Translations under genes and position numbers: made by a program | Source: Hormoscilla sp. GUM202 | GTDB taxonomy: Bacteria > Cyanobacteriota > Cyanobacteriia > Cyanobacteriales > Desertifilaceae | Assembly: GCA_005518205.2 (NCBI GenBank) | Contig: RFFC02000012.1 | Span: forward strand, 121,885-185,884 | DNA: 64,000 bases | Reading direction: 5' to 3' | The notes under the pieces: model-generated | What the model saw: the letters and a program-made list of their open reading frames with translations, nothing else | The model's database searches: none | Told to the model about the DNA's origin: nothing | Shown here: positions 7,610 to 15,998 of the stretch, piece after piece | How the letters are laid out: each line of letters begins with the position of its first letter | How positions within the stretch are numbered: the first letter of the stretch is position 1

Positions 7610-8965
7610 ATGCTGCAAACTTCTCTTTTTCCCACCTTGGCTAGTGCTAAACGCAGCCGCAAAGAACGAATTGGGGTACATGCTTGGCATCCCTATTATG
7701 CTGGCTATAGTGAAGCCTTTGTTTCATCGGCGATCGCCTACCTAAAGCTTGACTCTACTTCGGCGTCTTCCGCGTGCTCTTGTCCTGAAGGACTCGGCAC
7801 GCGGAAGACACCGCCCTCTCCTCTACTGCTGGATCCTTGGAATGGCAGCGGGACGACAGCACTGGTTGCTTCCCGGTGGGGAATAGCAACCCTGGGATGG
7901 GAAATCAATCCTGTCATGAATGTATTTTCCTATGCTAAGAGCGGTTATTTGTTCGGCCAAAAACATTTGCTAGCAGAACTATGCCAAAAGATTACCTGTA
8001 AAAGCCTTGATGCTTCAATCCCAACCTCAGACCCCCTTGGGGATTTTATGTCTGCAAGCCTCTGCTGCGGTATTCGGAAGTTATATGCGATCGTTCATTC
8101 ACAAGAGTATCCCGAACCCCACTTCGAGCGAGCAATCTTAAAAATGATTGTTAAGGATAAAATTCAACTCAATCCTTTTCAGGCATTTTTCAAAGCAGCA
8201 TTATTTATAACCGCCCGTAATTTGGCTGGATACAAAGGTGGTTCTAACCCAACTTGGGTGAAAACTCAATCGGAAAAACCAGAGGTGGGGAAAACAGATA
8301 TGATCTCGGAATTCAAGAGAGTTGTCGGTTCGATGATTCGGGATTTAGACCTATCCTCGATTCCGATAACCGATCGAATCTTGCATTTACCAGTTTTAGC
8401 AGACTCTCGAAATCTTTGCCTTCCAGACAATGCGATCGATGCAGTGATAACATCTCCTCCATATTTAACGCGCATTGATTACGCCATGTCAACGAGACCG
8501 GAACTTCTGATTATGTTCGACCCGAAAACTTTGAGAACAATCAGGGAAAACACTATTGGTGCTCCTGTAATCCTAGACAAATATATCAAAATTAATTCCA
8601 CCTGGGGTAAAACTTGTTTACAGTTGCTAGAAAACGTACAGAAACATGGGAGTAAAGCCGCGACATCCTACTACCTACCTAATATGATCCAGTATTTCCG
8701 GGATATTGAATTATCTCTAAGAGAAATTATCAGAGTATTGAAGCATAATGCTAGAGCAATTATAGTAGTTCAATCTTCCTATTTTAAGGAGCATGAAATC
8801 AAGCTCGGTGATATTTACGTAGAGATGGGGAATAATTTAGGAGTCAAGAGTGAAATTGTCAATCGAGAAATTATTCGCGGTCACATGGCACATGTGAATA
8901 CAAAATCTAACCAATACAAGAAAGGAAAGATTTACTTTGAAGATATGGTTTTATTAACAAAATGA
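7610..8965 (+). CDS. DNA methyltransferase with SPPY motif, carrying an in-frame palindrome
   Basis: This 451-residue protein has motif I (LLLDPWNGSGTT, residues about 72-83) before motif IV (VITSPPYLTRIDY, about 280-289), the order of beta-class amino-methyltransferases. SPPY favours N4-cytosine methylation, but the product cannot be assigned from this alone. A nested palindrome (7761-7812) has been inserted in frame between the N-terminal region and motif I, adding about 17 residues of low similarity to the family. The stop overlaps the next ATG, where a remnant of a restriction endonuclease follows. The gene could now be an orphan methyltransferase. Confidence 0.8.
   Translation: MLQTSLFPTLASAKRSRKERIGVHAWHPYYAGYSEAFVSSAIAYLKLDSTSASSACSCPEGLGTRKTPPSPLLLDPWNGSGTTALVASRWGIATLGWEINPVMNVFSYAKSGYLFGQKHLLAELCQKITCKSLDASIPTSDPLGDFMSASLCCGIRKLYAIVHSQEYPEPHFERAILKMIVKDKIQLNPFQAFFKAALFITARNLAGYKGGSNPTWVKTQSEKPEVGKTDMISEFKRVVGSMIRDLDLSSIPITDRILHLPVLADSRNLCLPDNAIDAVITSPPYLTRIDYAMSTRPELLIMFDPKTLRTIRENTIGAPVILDKYIKINSTWGKTCLQLLENVQKHGSKAATSYYLPNMIQYFRDIELSLREIIRVLKHNARAIIVVQSSYFKEHEIKLGDIYVEMGNNLGVKSEIVNREIIRGHMAHVNTKSNQYKKGKIYFEDMVLLTK
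7761..7812. repeat. Nested palindromic repeat inside the methyltransferase gene
   Basis: Arms GGCGTCTTCCGCGTGC and GCACGCGGAAGACACC pair with one mismatch, and the loop contains a second palindrome, GTCCTGAAGGAC. An inverted copy lies between genes at about 30009-30061 (GCGTCCTTCAGGAC, then ACGCGGAAGACGCC). The element therefore moves or is copied, and here it is translated as SASSACSCPEGLGTRKT. Confidence 0.85.
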
Positions 8966-9334
8966 CTGTACTAGACAATCTCGACAAACTTATTGAAGAC
9001 GCCGTAAAATATTTTTGGGATACGCGCAGAAACCAAGAGCAAAAGACAACCGGTAAGAGAGATGCGCAATCCCTTGGTCGAGCATCTTGAAACATTTACC
9101 GAATTTCACGATCGCACATACACTCCCAAAAACAAGATTGGAGTCTCCTACGCTAAACGTTACGAAATATTACTAACAAAACTAATCCGAGAAAGACATT
9201 ATGATGCTGGTTGTTTGTTACTTTCAAAATTAGCAAACCCACCTTCTGTAACACAACCATCTAATATGCTTAGTGCCAAACGTTTCTTTATTCAACTGGC
9301 CGGTCATTTAGAAACTCATGTCAAATCAAAGTAG
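8962..9334 (+). pseudogene. Type II restriction endonuclease remnant (PaeR7I/XhoI-like?)
   Basis: Starting at an ATG that overlaps the methyltransferase stop, the frame reads MTVLDNLDKLIEDAVKYFWD then TRRNQEQKTTGKRDAQSLG and ends. In another frame from 9062 it continues MRNPLVEHLETFTEF and SYAKRYEILLTKLIRERHYD to 9334. Both parts resemble the two ends of PaeR7I-type endonucleases of about 240 residues, so the middle, which should hold the catalytic centre, seems deleted and the ends are out of frame. The family assignment comes from memory of short motifs and needs a search; the location directly behind a methyltransferase supports it. Confidence 0.5.
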
Positions 9335-9395
9335 AAAAGTTGCACAGAGGATGATGCTATTTTTTGCACGCGCTACTGAAAATGACTTGTAGTCT

Positions 9396-9482
9396 AATAC
9401 CACCCCCGCCGAACCCTAAAGGGTCCGGCTACAGGAACAAAGCCCGCCTGCGCGGGCTAGCTTGCAAAACTGAGATGCACCC
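9396..9482. repeat. Double-hairpin dispersed repeat
   Basis: Hairpin CCCTAAAGGG is followed by GGCTACAGGAACAAAG, then AGCCCGCCTGCGCGGGCT and finally TGAGATGCACCC. Related units occur near 13751, 22290, 27380, 29990-30116 and 37938. It separates the convergent restriction remnant and the methyltransferase gene and could terminate both transcripts. Confidence 0.7.
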
Positions 9483-9495
9483 GAGTACCTTTGAC

Positions 9496-10317
9496 TCACA
9501 ATTTTTCAGCAGAGGCTACTAAAGCTGCCATCGGCAAAACTAAGTGGTTATTTTGCATGTATTTTGATGCAGTCTGACGAACTGCTTCCCGAATTTTTGC
9601 CAGACATTCCTCTGTTTGTATGCGCAGAAAACCTCCCGTTCTTCCTGTCCCTTCAGCAAAAGCGTCAAACAATTCCTCTGCACTCTCTATTTCCCAACTT
9701 AGCTGCATTTCCTGCACCATTGGATTTACAAATCCTGCCTTTTGCAAGGCTTCCATGCAGTTTTTGGGGTCGCTATAATAAAAAAATGGCGGTCCTTCCG
9801 GAAGACTTACCGTGAAGTCACCATGGGCTTGAATTGCTTCGTGAACGATCTTTATGCCGATCGATTGTTGCAAATCTTTCCAAACAGTGAAAGCATATTT
9901 CCCTCCCGAACGGATTACCCGAAAGGCTTCCGCGATCGCCCGATCTGGTTCTGCTAGATGCAAGATGCCAAAATTCATCACCACCGCATCAAATAGAGAA
10001 TCCTCAAAAGGCAAAAATTCCGCGCCCCCTTGGACAAATTTAATTTCTGGATGCAGTTCTCGGGCTTTAGCAAGCATCGCCTCAGAAAAATCTAACCCGA
10101 TCGCCTGACATTGGCAGTCTCGGGCCCGGGCGGCTACATAGCCAGGACCAGTGGCAATATCAAGTAATTTTGTACCCGATCGTGCATTTACTGCATCCAG
10201 CAGAAACTCAATCGTTTGATTAGTTAAAGAACCAAAAGACGCATGATATTGCTGCGCCGATTTTTGCCAACCCTGATATTCAAATTCTCTGAATTCATTA
10301 TTGGGGGGTTCTGTCAT
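9496..10317 (-). CDS. Class I SAM-dependent methyltransferase (UbiE/COQ5-like)
   Basis: The protein of about 273 residues has motif I LLDIATGPGYVAARA, the acidic GLDFSEAML and motif FDAVVMNFGILHLAEPD, typical of UbiE-like small-molecule methyltransferases. The substrate is not predictable. ATG 10317 is preferred, although GTG at 10326 is also possible. It follows the cupin gene by 21 bases on the same strand, at the end of a run that also contains a cyclase and a histidine kinase. Confidence 0.85.
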   Translation of the reverse strand: MTEPPNNEFREFEYQGWQKSAQQYHASFGSLTNQTIEFLLDAVNARSGTKLLDIATGPGYVAARARDCQCQAIGLDFSEAMLAKARELHPEIKFVQGGAEFLPFEDSLFDAVVMNFGILHLAEPDRAIAEAFRVIRSGGKYAFTVWKDLQQSIGIKIVHEAIQAHGDFTVSLPEGPPFFYYSDPKNCMEALQKAGFVNPMVQEMQLSWEIESAEELFDAFAEGTGRTGGFLRIQTEECLAKIREAVRQTASKYMQNNHLVLPMAALVASAEKL

Positions 10318-10338
10318 AACTTTCACTTCTTCTTGATA

Positions 10339-10845
10339 TTACTCCAATATCTGACTGGGAGGTCGATCGCAGGCGAACAAGGAGGACGAGAGGAGGACTA
10401 CGGGTTCAGACCCATCATTTTGACCAAAATGCACCATTGCTTCTGGTTCTACCAGGGAATCTCCTGCATACAGTTTGGTTTGTGCTCCAGTATGAAGAGT
10501 TTCAACCGACCCATCTTTCCCCCGAGTAATTTTTGATTCTCCTTCCACCACCTGGTAAGTGAGCACTCCGGACTTAACTGTTCCTATCTGCATTCCCGGA
10601 TGAGTGTGAGGTGGCAGCTTGACACCTGCTGCAATAGTATAGCGCACGAGTTCGAGCACTCGGCAGGGTTCGCCCCCCGGTTTTCCCTGGGCCAGAACCT
10701 CCCGCGTCACGGGTGCTGTCGATTTTTCCGCCACCATGCTACTTTGATGGCGATCGCCCCTCCCACAGCTAACAGCAAGCAACAGGGCGATCGCCCCTAG
10801 GGGCAATATCTGCCGCCGAGACGATCTATTTTGTCTCCAAAACAT
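10339..10845 (-). CDS. Cupin-domain lipoprotein
   Basis: This 168-residue protein starts with an Arg-rich segment, a hydrophobic stretch (LPLGAIALLLAVSC) and a lipobox ending in Cys, so it should be a lipoprotein. The rest is a cupin beta barrel: LPPHTHPGMQIG gives the metal-binding HxH pattern and SLVEPEAMVHFG the second motif. AGGA lies just before the ATG. It is followed closely by the methyltransferase gene and preceded by the cyclase gene by 39 bases, so the three are probably co-transcribed. The ligand is unknown. Confidence 0.8.
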   Translation of the reverse strand: MFWRQNRSSRRQILPLGAIALLLAVSCGRGDRHQSSMVAEKSTAPVTREVLAQGKPGGEPCRVLELVRYTIAAGVKLPPHTHPGMQIGTVKSGVLTYQVVEGESKITRGKDGSVETLHTGAQTKLYAGDSLVEPEAMVHFGQNDGSEPVVLLSSSLFACDRPPSQILE

Positions 10846-10884
10846 TTTCCTATGACTCCTTGCATTTCAATAGGACTGGGACCA

Positions 10885-11745
10885 TCAAGGTAGAATAGCA
10901 AAAATGCGTGCTTGTGCCTGGGAACCCCCCTTAACTGGGAGAACGCCAATAATCACCGTTGCCCCTGTGGGGGGAATATCATCCAAATTCGCCATATTTT
11001 CAATCTGGTATTTGTTTTCCTTGAGCATAATCCCGTGAGTAGCAAAGTCGGACGATCCGCCATAATCTAGGCTGAGGGTATCAATCCCGATTCCCACCAC
11101 ATCTCGCTCTACTAGCAGTTTAGCACTATCGGCACCAAAACCAGGAAAATGCATCACTTTGTTACTGTCCATATTAATATATGCCTGGGGATTGCCAAAG
11201 CGTTTGTGCCAACCAGTGTTCAAAATTACCAGGGAACCTGCCAGAATTTGACCGTGCTTTGCTTCCCACCTGGTGACATCAGCGGCGGATAGCTGATAGT
11301 CAGGATTATTCACCACCTTGTCCTGGATGTCAATCGTCACGGCGGGAACAATTAATTCTGAGATGGGGATGCGATCGATCGACCGATTTCCTTTGATAAA
11401 GTGAGCGGGGGCATCAATATGAGTGCCCGTGTTTTCACCCATTTCAAATTTATGCAATAGATAACCTTGGTCGTAATCCACTAACTTGGTCTTAGTGAAA
11501 GGCACTCCTCCAGGCCAGAAAGGCATATCATCGTGCATGGTATGAGTTAGATCGACGATGGAGCGATCGCCGATCTTTGCCGTTTGCACTTCTCGCCCCT
11601 CGAACACCAATGGGGAAAAAATTGCCAGGCTTCCCAAGGCCCCCAATAGGGTAAATGTTAGAGCAATTACCAGAGGAAAACGACCTTTTGCTTTCTGATG
11701 TTCATCTGCACTTGGTACTTGCGCTTGGTTAGGATTATTGTTCAT
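10885..11745 (-). CDS. Cyclase family protein (kynurenine-formamidase-like), membrane-anchored
   Basis: Residues about 20-45 form a membrane segment (FPLVIALTFTLLGALGSLAIF). The remainder is a cyclase/kynurenine formamidase domain: DLTHTMHDDMPFWPGG and the metal-binding motif ENTGTHIDAPAHF, whose His and Asp residues bind zinc or manganese in the family. The anchor suggests the domain acts outside the cytoplasm. ATG 11745 is chosen over an upstream TTG at 11757. It lies between the histidine kinase and cupin genes on one strand. The true substrate cannot be told, since the family hydrolyses various amides and lactones. Confidence 0.8.
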   Translation of the reverse strand: MNNNPNQAQVPSADEHQKAKGRFPLVIALTFTLLGALGSLAIFSPLVFEGREVQTAKIGDRSIVDLTHTMHDDMPFWPGGVPFTKTKLVDYDQGYLLHKFEMGENTGTHIDAPAHFIKGNRSIDRIPISELIVPAVTIDIQDKVVNNPDYQLSAADVTRWEAKHGQILAGSLVILNTGWHKRFGNPQAYINMDSNKVMHFPGFGADSAKLLVERDVVGIGIDTLSLDYGGSSDFATHGIMLKENKYQIENMANLDDIPPTGATVIIGVLPVKGGSQAQARIFAILP

Positions 11746-11882
11746 ACTTGCTATCAATTGTTAACCAACTCAAACATTCTTTTTTTTACTTTTACCTATC
11801 CTACCACTAGGACTCGATCGCGTTTCAATTGCTATTCAATTCTCCATTTTCCAACATGCTTTCACACTTGTCTCTGGTTAAG

Positions 11883-13676
11883 TCAGGATCTTCTCTGACT
11901 TTGACTCAGAGGAATTTCAATCCAAAACTCCGCTCCTTTCCCTAGTTCTGAGAAACATTGCAATACTCCCCCATGCTTTTCTACTACAATTTGGTAGCCG
12001 ATCGAAAGTCCTAACCCCGTTCCCTTCCCCACTGGTTTGGTAGTGAAAAAAGGGTCAAACAGTCTCTTTTTGACTTCTGGGGACATTCCCGGTCCATTGT
12101 CGATGATTCGCACTACTGCTTTTTGCTCGTTATGTTGAGTGCGGATGATAATCCTGCCGGTCCCCTGACTAATTTCTGAAGATTCTTTCTCCTCTGCTGA
12201 CAAAGCCTCGATCGCATTAATTAAAATATTCATCAATACTTGGTTCAGTTGTCCGGGATAGCATTCCACCAAAGGCAAATTTCCATACTTTTTATCGATC
12301 TCAATCTCAGCAAATTCCGACTGCAAACGATATCTTAACATCAACAGCGTGCTGTCAATCCCCTCGTGAATGTCAACTTGTTTCAAATCTGATTCATCCA
12401 GGCGAGAGAAGTTTCGCAGGGAGAGCACGATATCGCGAACGCGCTCGGACCCCTCCTGCATCGAATTCAGCATTCTGGCTAAGTCTTCCCTGAGAAATTC
12501 CATATCCATCTCCTCTGCAACCGCCAAAATTTCTTCTCCCGGATCGGGAAATTTTTCCTGGTAGAGAGACAGCAGATCCAGCAGATCCTTAGTATATTGA
12601 TTAGCATAGGCAATATTGCCGTAAACAAAATTGATCGGATTGTTGATTTCGTGAGCTACCCCCGCTACCAGTTGACCCAAACTAGACATCTTTTCCCTTT
12701 GTACCAACTGCGCCTGGGTATTCTTCAGTTGATTGAGAGTTAACTCCAGTCGCTGTGTTTGGTGGCGCAATTCCTTTTCTGACTGACGCATAGCCCTCTC
12801 TACCCGTTGGCGTTCGTTAATCTCTATTTCTAGTTGCTCCACCCGTTGTTCCAGTTGTGCATTTAGCTTGCGCACTTCTGACATGCGATCTCCGATTTCC
12901 TGATGAATATGTTTGAACATCTGATTGAAAGCTTTCATTACCTCTCCCAACTCATCCGATCGCTTTACCTTTTGGGAGTATAATTCAATATTAGCTTGCT
13001 CCTTGCCTGTAGCATAATCCACAGCAATTAGGTCATCCCGGAGTCTGAGAATGGGAGTAATCACCGTTACTCCCAAAACCACCATCATGACGACAGTAAC
13101 AAAAGCCGATATCAGCAGCACTAGGCCAGCAATGCGTCCCTTGAAGGCGTGCAATTCTGCTTTAATCCCCGACGAGTCGTGACGGATCGCCAGGATGTAC
13201 TTTCGGACTGTCGATGTCTCCGGGGTTTTCGCCGTGCGTCCCGGAGACATCGAAGAAGCGGAAATTAACCAAGCCACATCGTAGCGTGAGCCATCCCGAC
13301 TCCGCTGGCGCCAGACCAGATCGCCCTTCATGGGAGTCATTTCAATTTCGGGCAACTCTCCAAATGTCACGATCTGCTGTCCGTTACCCTGGTAAAGTGC
13401 CCCTCCCAAAATTATCGAATCTGGCTTCAGCGAATTGGCGATCGTCCCGATAATTTCGGCATCGGCCATGCCAGTCAAAAGCATGTTTACAGTTGAGGCA
13501 ATCACTTCTGAAGAGACATCCTCTAGCTGCAACAGCAGATCGGCTTCCCGTTTGTAATAGGAAGGGATGAGAATAATCCCCTCGATGGCCAGAATGCTGG
13601 CGAAAACCCAAGTAACTATTCCCCGAGACAAGCGAGACTTAAATAACCGGAATGGCGATGGCAATTTTGCTAACAT
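11883..13676 (-). CDS. Membrane sensor histidine kinase
   Basis: The kinase has 597 residues: TM1 about 20-40, an extracytoplasmic sensor to about 180, TM2 about 181-207, a HAMP linker, a coiled coil about 265-330, the phospho-acceptor box VAGVAHEINNPINF with His 342, the N box around 480-490, and G boxes DNGPG (about 526) and GTGLGLSIG (about 552). It should autophosphorylate in response to an unknown signal. No response regulator gene is adjacent. A palindrome (13211-13253) is inserted in frame in the sensor domain, translated SMSPGRTAKTPETST. The kinase core is intact, so the insertion was tolerated. Confidence 0.93.
   Translation of the reverse strand: MLAKLPSPFRLFKSRLSRGIVTWVFASILAIEGIILIPSYYKREADLLLQLEDVSSEVIASTVNMLLTGMADAEIIGTIANSLKPDSIILGGALYQGNGQQIVTFGELPEIEMTPMKGDLVWRQRSRDGSRYDVAWLISASSMSPGRTAKTPETSTVRKYILAIRHDSSGIKAELHAFKGRIAGLVLLISAFVTVVMMVVLGVTVITPILRLRDDLIAVDYATGKEQANIELYSQKVKRSDELGEVMKAFNQMFKHIHQEIGDRMSEVRKLNAQLEQRVEQLEIEINERQRVERAMRQSEKELRHQTQRLELTLNQLKNTQAQLVQREKMSSLGQLVAGVAHEINNPINFVYGNIAYANQYTKDLLDLLSLYQEKFPDPGEEILAVAEEMDMEFLREDLARMLNSMQEGSERVRDIVLSLRNFSRLDESDLKQVDIHEGIDSTLLMLRYRLQSEFAEIEIDKKYGNLPLVECYPGQLNQVLMNILINAIEALSAEEKESSEISQGTGRIIIRTQHNEQKAVVRIIDNGPGMSPEVKKRLFDPFFTTKPVGKGTGLGLSIGYQIVVEKHGGVLQCFSELGKGAEFWIEIPLSQSQRRS
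13211..13253. repeat. Palindromic repeat inside the histidine kinase gene
   Basis: Perfect 13-bp arms TCGATGTCTCCGG and CCGGAGACATCGA flank a 17-nt loop. Similar CGATGTCTCC/GGAGACATCG units occur at 51127, 57374, 57588 and 59379, the last also inside a gene. Confidence 0.85.
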
Positions 13677-13734
13677 CTATCTTCATTTGCTACTTGACAC
13701 ATAGCAGTCTACATCGAATATCACGGGAGCATCT

Positions 13735-13920
13735 GGTGTTTGGTAATTTAGCCCGCCTGCGCTGGCTAAATTGCATGTATTATCTATGTACCATTGCGAA
13801 AGTGAGATGCACCCGGGATAGGAGATTGCTAGCCGGACTGGGTCGTCGCTGCGCTTTTACGAAGTGGACGCGACCCAGGAGCGCTACGGGGGGCTGTCGG
13901 TGATGTTCCCACAATTTCGG
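13735..13920. repeat. Intergenic repeat block
   Basis: The block contains TTTAGCCCGCCTGCGCTGGCTAAA as two half-arms and ends TGAGATGCACCC at about 13804-13814, the same layout as 9396-9482. The following 100 bases hold GGGTCGTCGCTGCGC and a GGGTCGCG-type inverted pair. I see no gene here. It lies between histidine kinase and txlA, both on the minus strand. Confidence 0.6.
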
Positions 13921-13925
13921 TAAAG

Positions 13926-14516
13926 TTAACCTTGGGGAAGGCCGCCGTGACTGCGGGGGTCAGTGGCACTGGCTTTTGCGGGCGTTACCGGGGCTGAAAA
14001 GCTGGAAAAGTCACCCGTAGTTTGGGCGTAGGGCAGCGGTCTGCCAGCAATTAGCGCTTTGATGTTCTCTTCCATGACGCTGCGGGGTTGATCGCCGATA
14101 GTTTGGGCGATCGCCTCTGCTTTATCATTCAAAAACACAAAATGGGGAATCCCATCCACGCGATACTCTACCAGTTCTGGCAACCATTTGCTGTTGTCCA
14201 CATTCAGCATCACGAAATTCAAGGGTTCGGCGTACTGGTCTTTCAGTGCTGCCATGTCCGATACCATCGCCTGACAGGTGGTACACCAATTGGCATAAAA
14301 TTCTAGCAGGGTTGGTTTGCCATTAGTTTTGGCCACTGCGTAAGGTGTGGATGCTTCCGCCATCTCCGTCAGAGTAGCAGTTGGGTTCTGGGTTTGCAAG
14401 CCCAAGAAAATGGCAACCACCAGGGCGATCGCCGCCACTGCCACCAAGAAATTTCTCACCCGGATGGCTGCCGGGGACTGTTTTGTAGCCTTAGATTCAG
14501 GATTATTTGCAGTCAT
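13926..14516 (-). CDS. txlA: Thioredoxin-like protein TxlA (HCF164 type)
   Basis: A membrane anchor (VRNFLVAVAAIALVVAIFLGL) is followed by a thioredoxin domain with WCTTCQ redox motif and the cis-proline region GIPHFVFLN. Cyanobacterial TxlA and plant HCF164 carry such a domain on the lumenal side of thylakoids and serve c-type cytochrome and redox maturation. ATG 14516 is preferred to ATG 14549: without the inserted IS, the latter would leave only about 25 bases to the divergent ferredoxin gene. The C-terminal tail after the domain is Ser/Ala-rich. The IS at 14561 now separates the gene from its original upstream DNA. Confidence 0.85.
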   Translation of the reverse strand: MTANNPESKATKQSPAAIRVRNFLVAVAAIALVVAIFLGLQTQNPTATLTEMAEASTPYAVAKTNGKPTLLEFYANWCTTCQAMVSDMAALKDQYAEPLNFVMLNVDNSKWLPELVEYRVDGIPHFVFLNDKAEAIAQTIGDQPRSVMEENIKALIAGRPLPYAQTTGDFSSFSAPVTPAKASATDPRSHGGLPQG

Positions 14517-14560
14517 CGTGGCATATGATATATTTGTTAACAATTGCACAGTTCTTAAAT

Positions 14561-15979
14561 CAATACTCCGGACAGTTTTTCAGGGTCAGGGGGAGCTTGG
14601 AGGAAAGCTATCCACCGTGTAGACTGCGGTAGTAAACTTTCATACTCCCCGCACCGATGGATAGCCTCAAGAGGATTATAACCGGTCTGCTGGAGACTGT
14701 AAGCAATTTCCACAAACCCCAACGGCAGTTTTTGCTGACCTTGCTCACCACCATTTTCGTGGTTTGTGGCAAAGTCAACTACACAAACTTGAGTCGGTAT
14801 AGTCACTTGTCAGAACGTACCTATCGCCGTCACTTTCAACAAGGATTGGGTCTCGAAGGTCTCAACCAAAGGCTGATCTCCCAGGTTCGAGGGTCTGATA
14901 ATGAGCAGATAGTCGTTGTGGATTGCACCTTTCTCGAAAAAAGTGGTCGTCACACCCACGGTCTCGATTGGTTTTATAACGGCAAAACCCAGCGTCCTGA
15001 ACGGGGTCTGGAGTGGTCAGTTGTGGCGATTGTAGACATCGAGCAGAATACGGGCTATACGTTATCTGCACAACAAACCGTTGCTGGCTTGGCCACTCAA
15101 GGGTCGGCAACACCGGCAACACCGGCATCTGCACAACAGATCTCAGCTAGCTTGGCCACTCAGGCGGAGGCGGAGGCAATACCCCCAGCACAGAGGTACA
15201 AAGGCAACCGGATAGACTTCTATCTGGGGCATTTGGCCTACTGTCAGAACTATTTTCCGACTGGGGTGCGCTATGTGGTCACTGATGGCTTCTACACCAA
15301 GTATAAGTGGGTTGAAGGGGTTGTGCAATTGGGGTTGCACTCCATCGGCAAACTGCGCTGTGATGCTAACCGAAAGTTCCTCTACAGCGGACCGCAGAAA
15401 CGACGGGGACGACGCCGACGCTACGCCGGTAAAGTCGATTTGACTGACCCCAGTCGCTTTGAGTTCGTTAAGACCCTTGATGATGGCGTCCAGCTTTATA
15501 CAGCGGTGGTGTGGTCTGTGAGTCTCCACCGGCGCATTCGTCTGGCCTCTTTGCTCAAAGAGCACAATGGCAAGCGCAGTTATGTGGCAAAGTTCTCAAC
15601 CAACCTGGATATTGACCCCCAGATGCTATATCAATACTACAGCGCTAGGTTCCAGATTGAATTCATTTTCCGTGATGGGCGTCAGTTTACTGGACTTGCT
15701 GATTGTCAAGCACGCTCACCAGAAGCACTTGATTCCCATGTCAATGCTAGTCTCACGGCCCTGAATCTCGCCAAAACAGCTTTACAACAGTCGCAACCTG
15801 CAACCGACCAGTTGAGTTTCTCCATCGCCTCCTATAAACGGCTTGCGCTCAACGAGCATCGAGTGGAACTTATTTATTTCCATGTTTGACCTGGAGCAAA
15901 CGAGGATAAAATCTCACCCAAACTACCAGAACCTACTTGCCTACGGGGCTATAGCCTCCTGATTTTGTCCGGAGTATTG
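14561..15979 (+). mobile_element. Complete insertion sequence (IS4-like), 1419 bp, TAAAT target duplication
   Basis: The ends are 13-bp perfect inverted repeats, CAATACTCCGGAC and GTCCGGAGTATTG, and both are flanked directly by TAAAT, a 5-bp target-site duplication. One transposase gene fills the element. Both ends, the duplication and the gene are intact, so this is a recent insertion. It landed between txlA and the NIL ferredoxin gene, 44 bases from one start and 19 from the other. Confidence 0.95.
14657..15889 (+). CDS. IS4-like DDE transposase with internal duplication
   Basis: This 410-residue transposase has a DDE catalytic core: VVDCTFLEKSGRHTHGLDWF with the first Asp, YVVTDGFYTKYKW with the second and YYSARFQIEFIFRDGRQF, the Y-R-E signature of IS4-type enzymes, with the Glu. 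Between the first and second Asp the sequence LSAQQTVAGLATQGSATPAT is repeated in altered form as SAQQISASLATQAEAEAIPP, an in-frame duplication of about 60 bp. Whether that copy alters activity is unknown. The stop precedes the right inverted repeat by about 80 bases. Confidence 0.92.
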   Translation: MDSLKRIITGLLETVSNFHKPQRQFLLTLLTTIFVVCGKVNYTNLSRYSHLSERTYRRHFQQGLGLEGLNQRLISQVRGSDNEQIVVVDCTFLEKSGRHTHGLDWFYNGKTQRPERGLEWSVVAIVDIEQNTGYTLSAQQTVAGLATQGSATPATPASAQQISASLATQAEAEAIPPAQRYKGNRIDFYLGHLAYCQNYFPTGVRYVVTDGFYTKYKWVEGVVQLGLHSIGKLRCDANRKFLYSGPQKRRGRRRRYAGKVDLTDPSRFEFVKTLDDGVQLYTAVVWSVSLHRRIRLASLLKEHNGKRSYVAKFSTNLDIDPQMLYQYYSARFQIEFIFRDGRQFTGLADCQARSPEALDSHVNASLTALNLAKTALQQSQPATDQLSFSIASYKRLALNEHRVELIYFHV

Positions 15980-15998
15980 TAAATAATATAACAATTAT

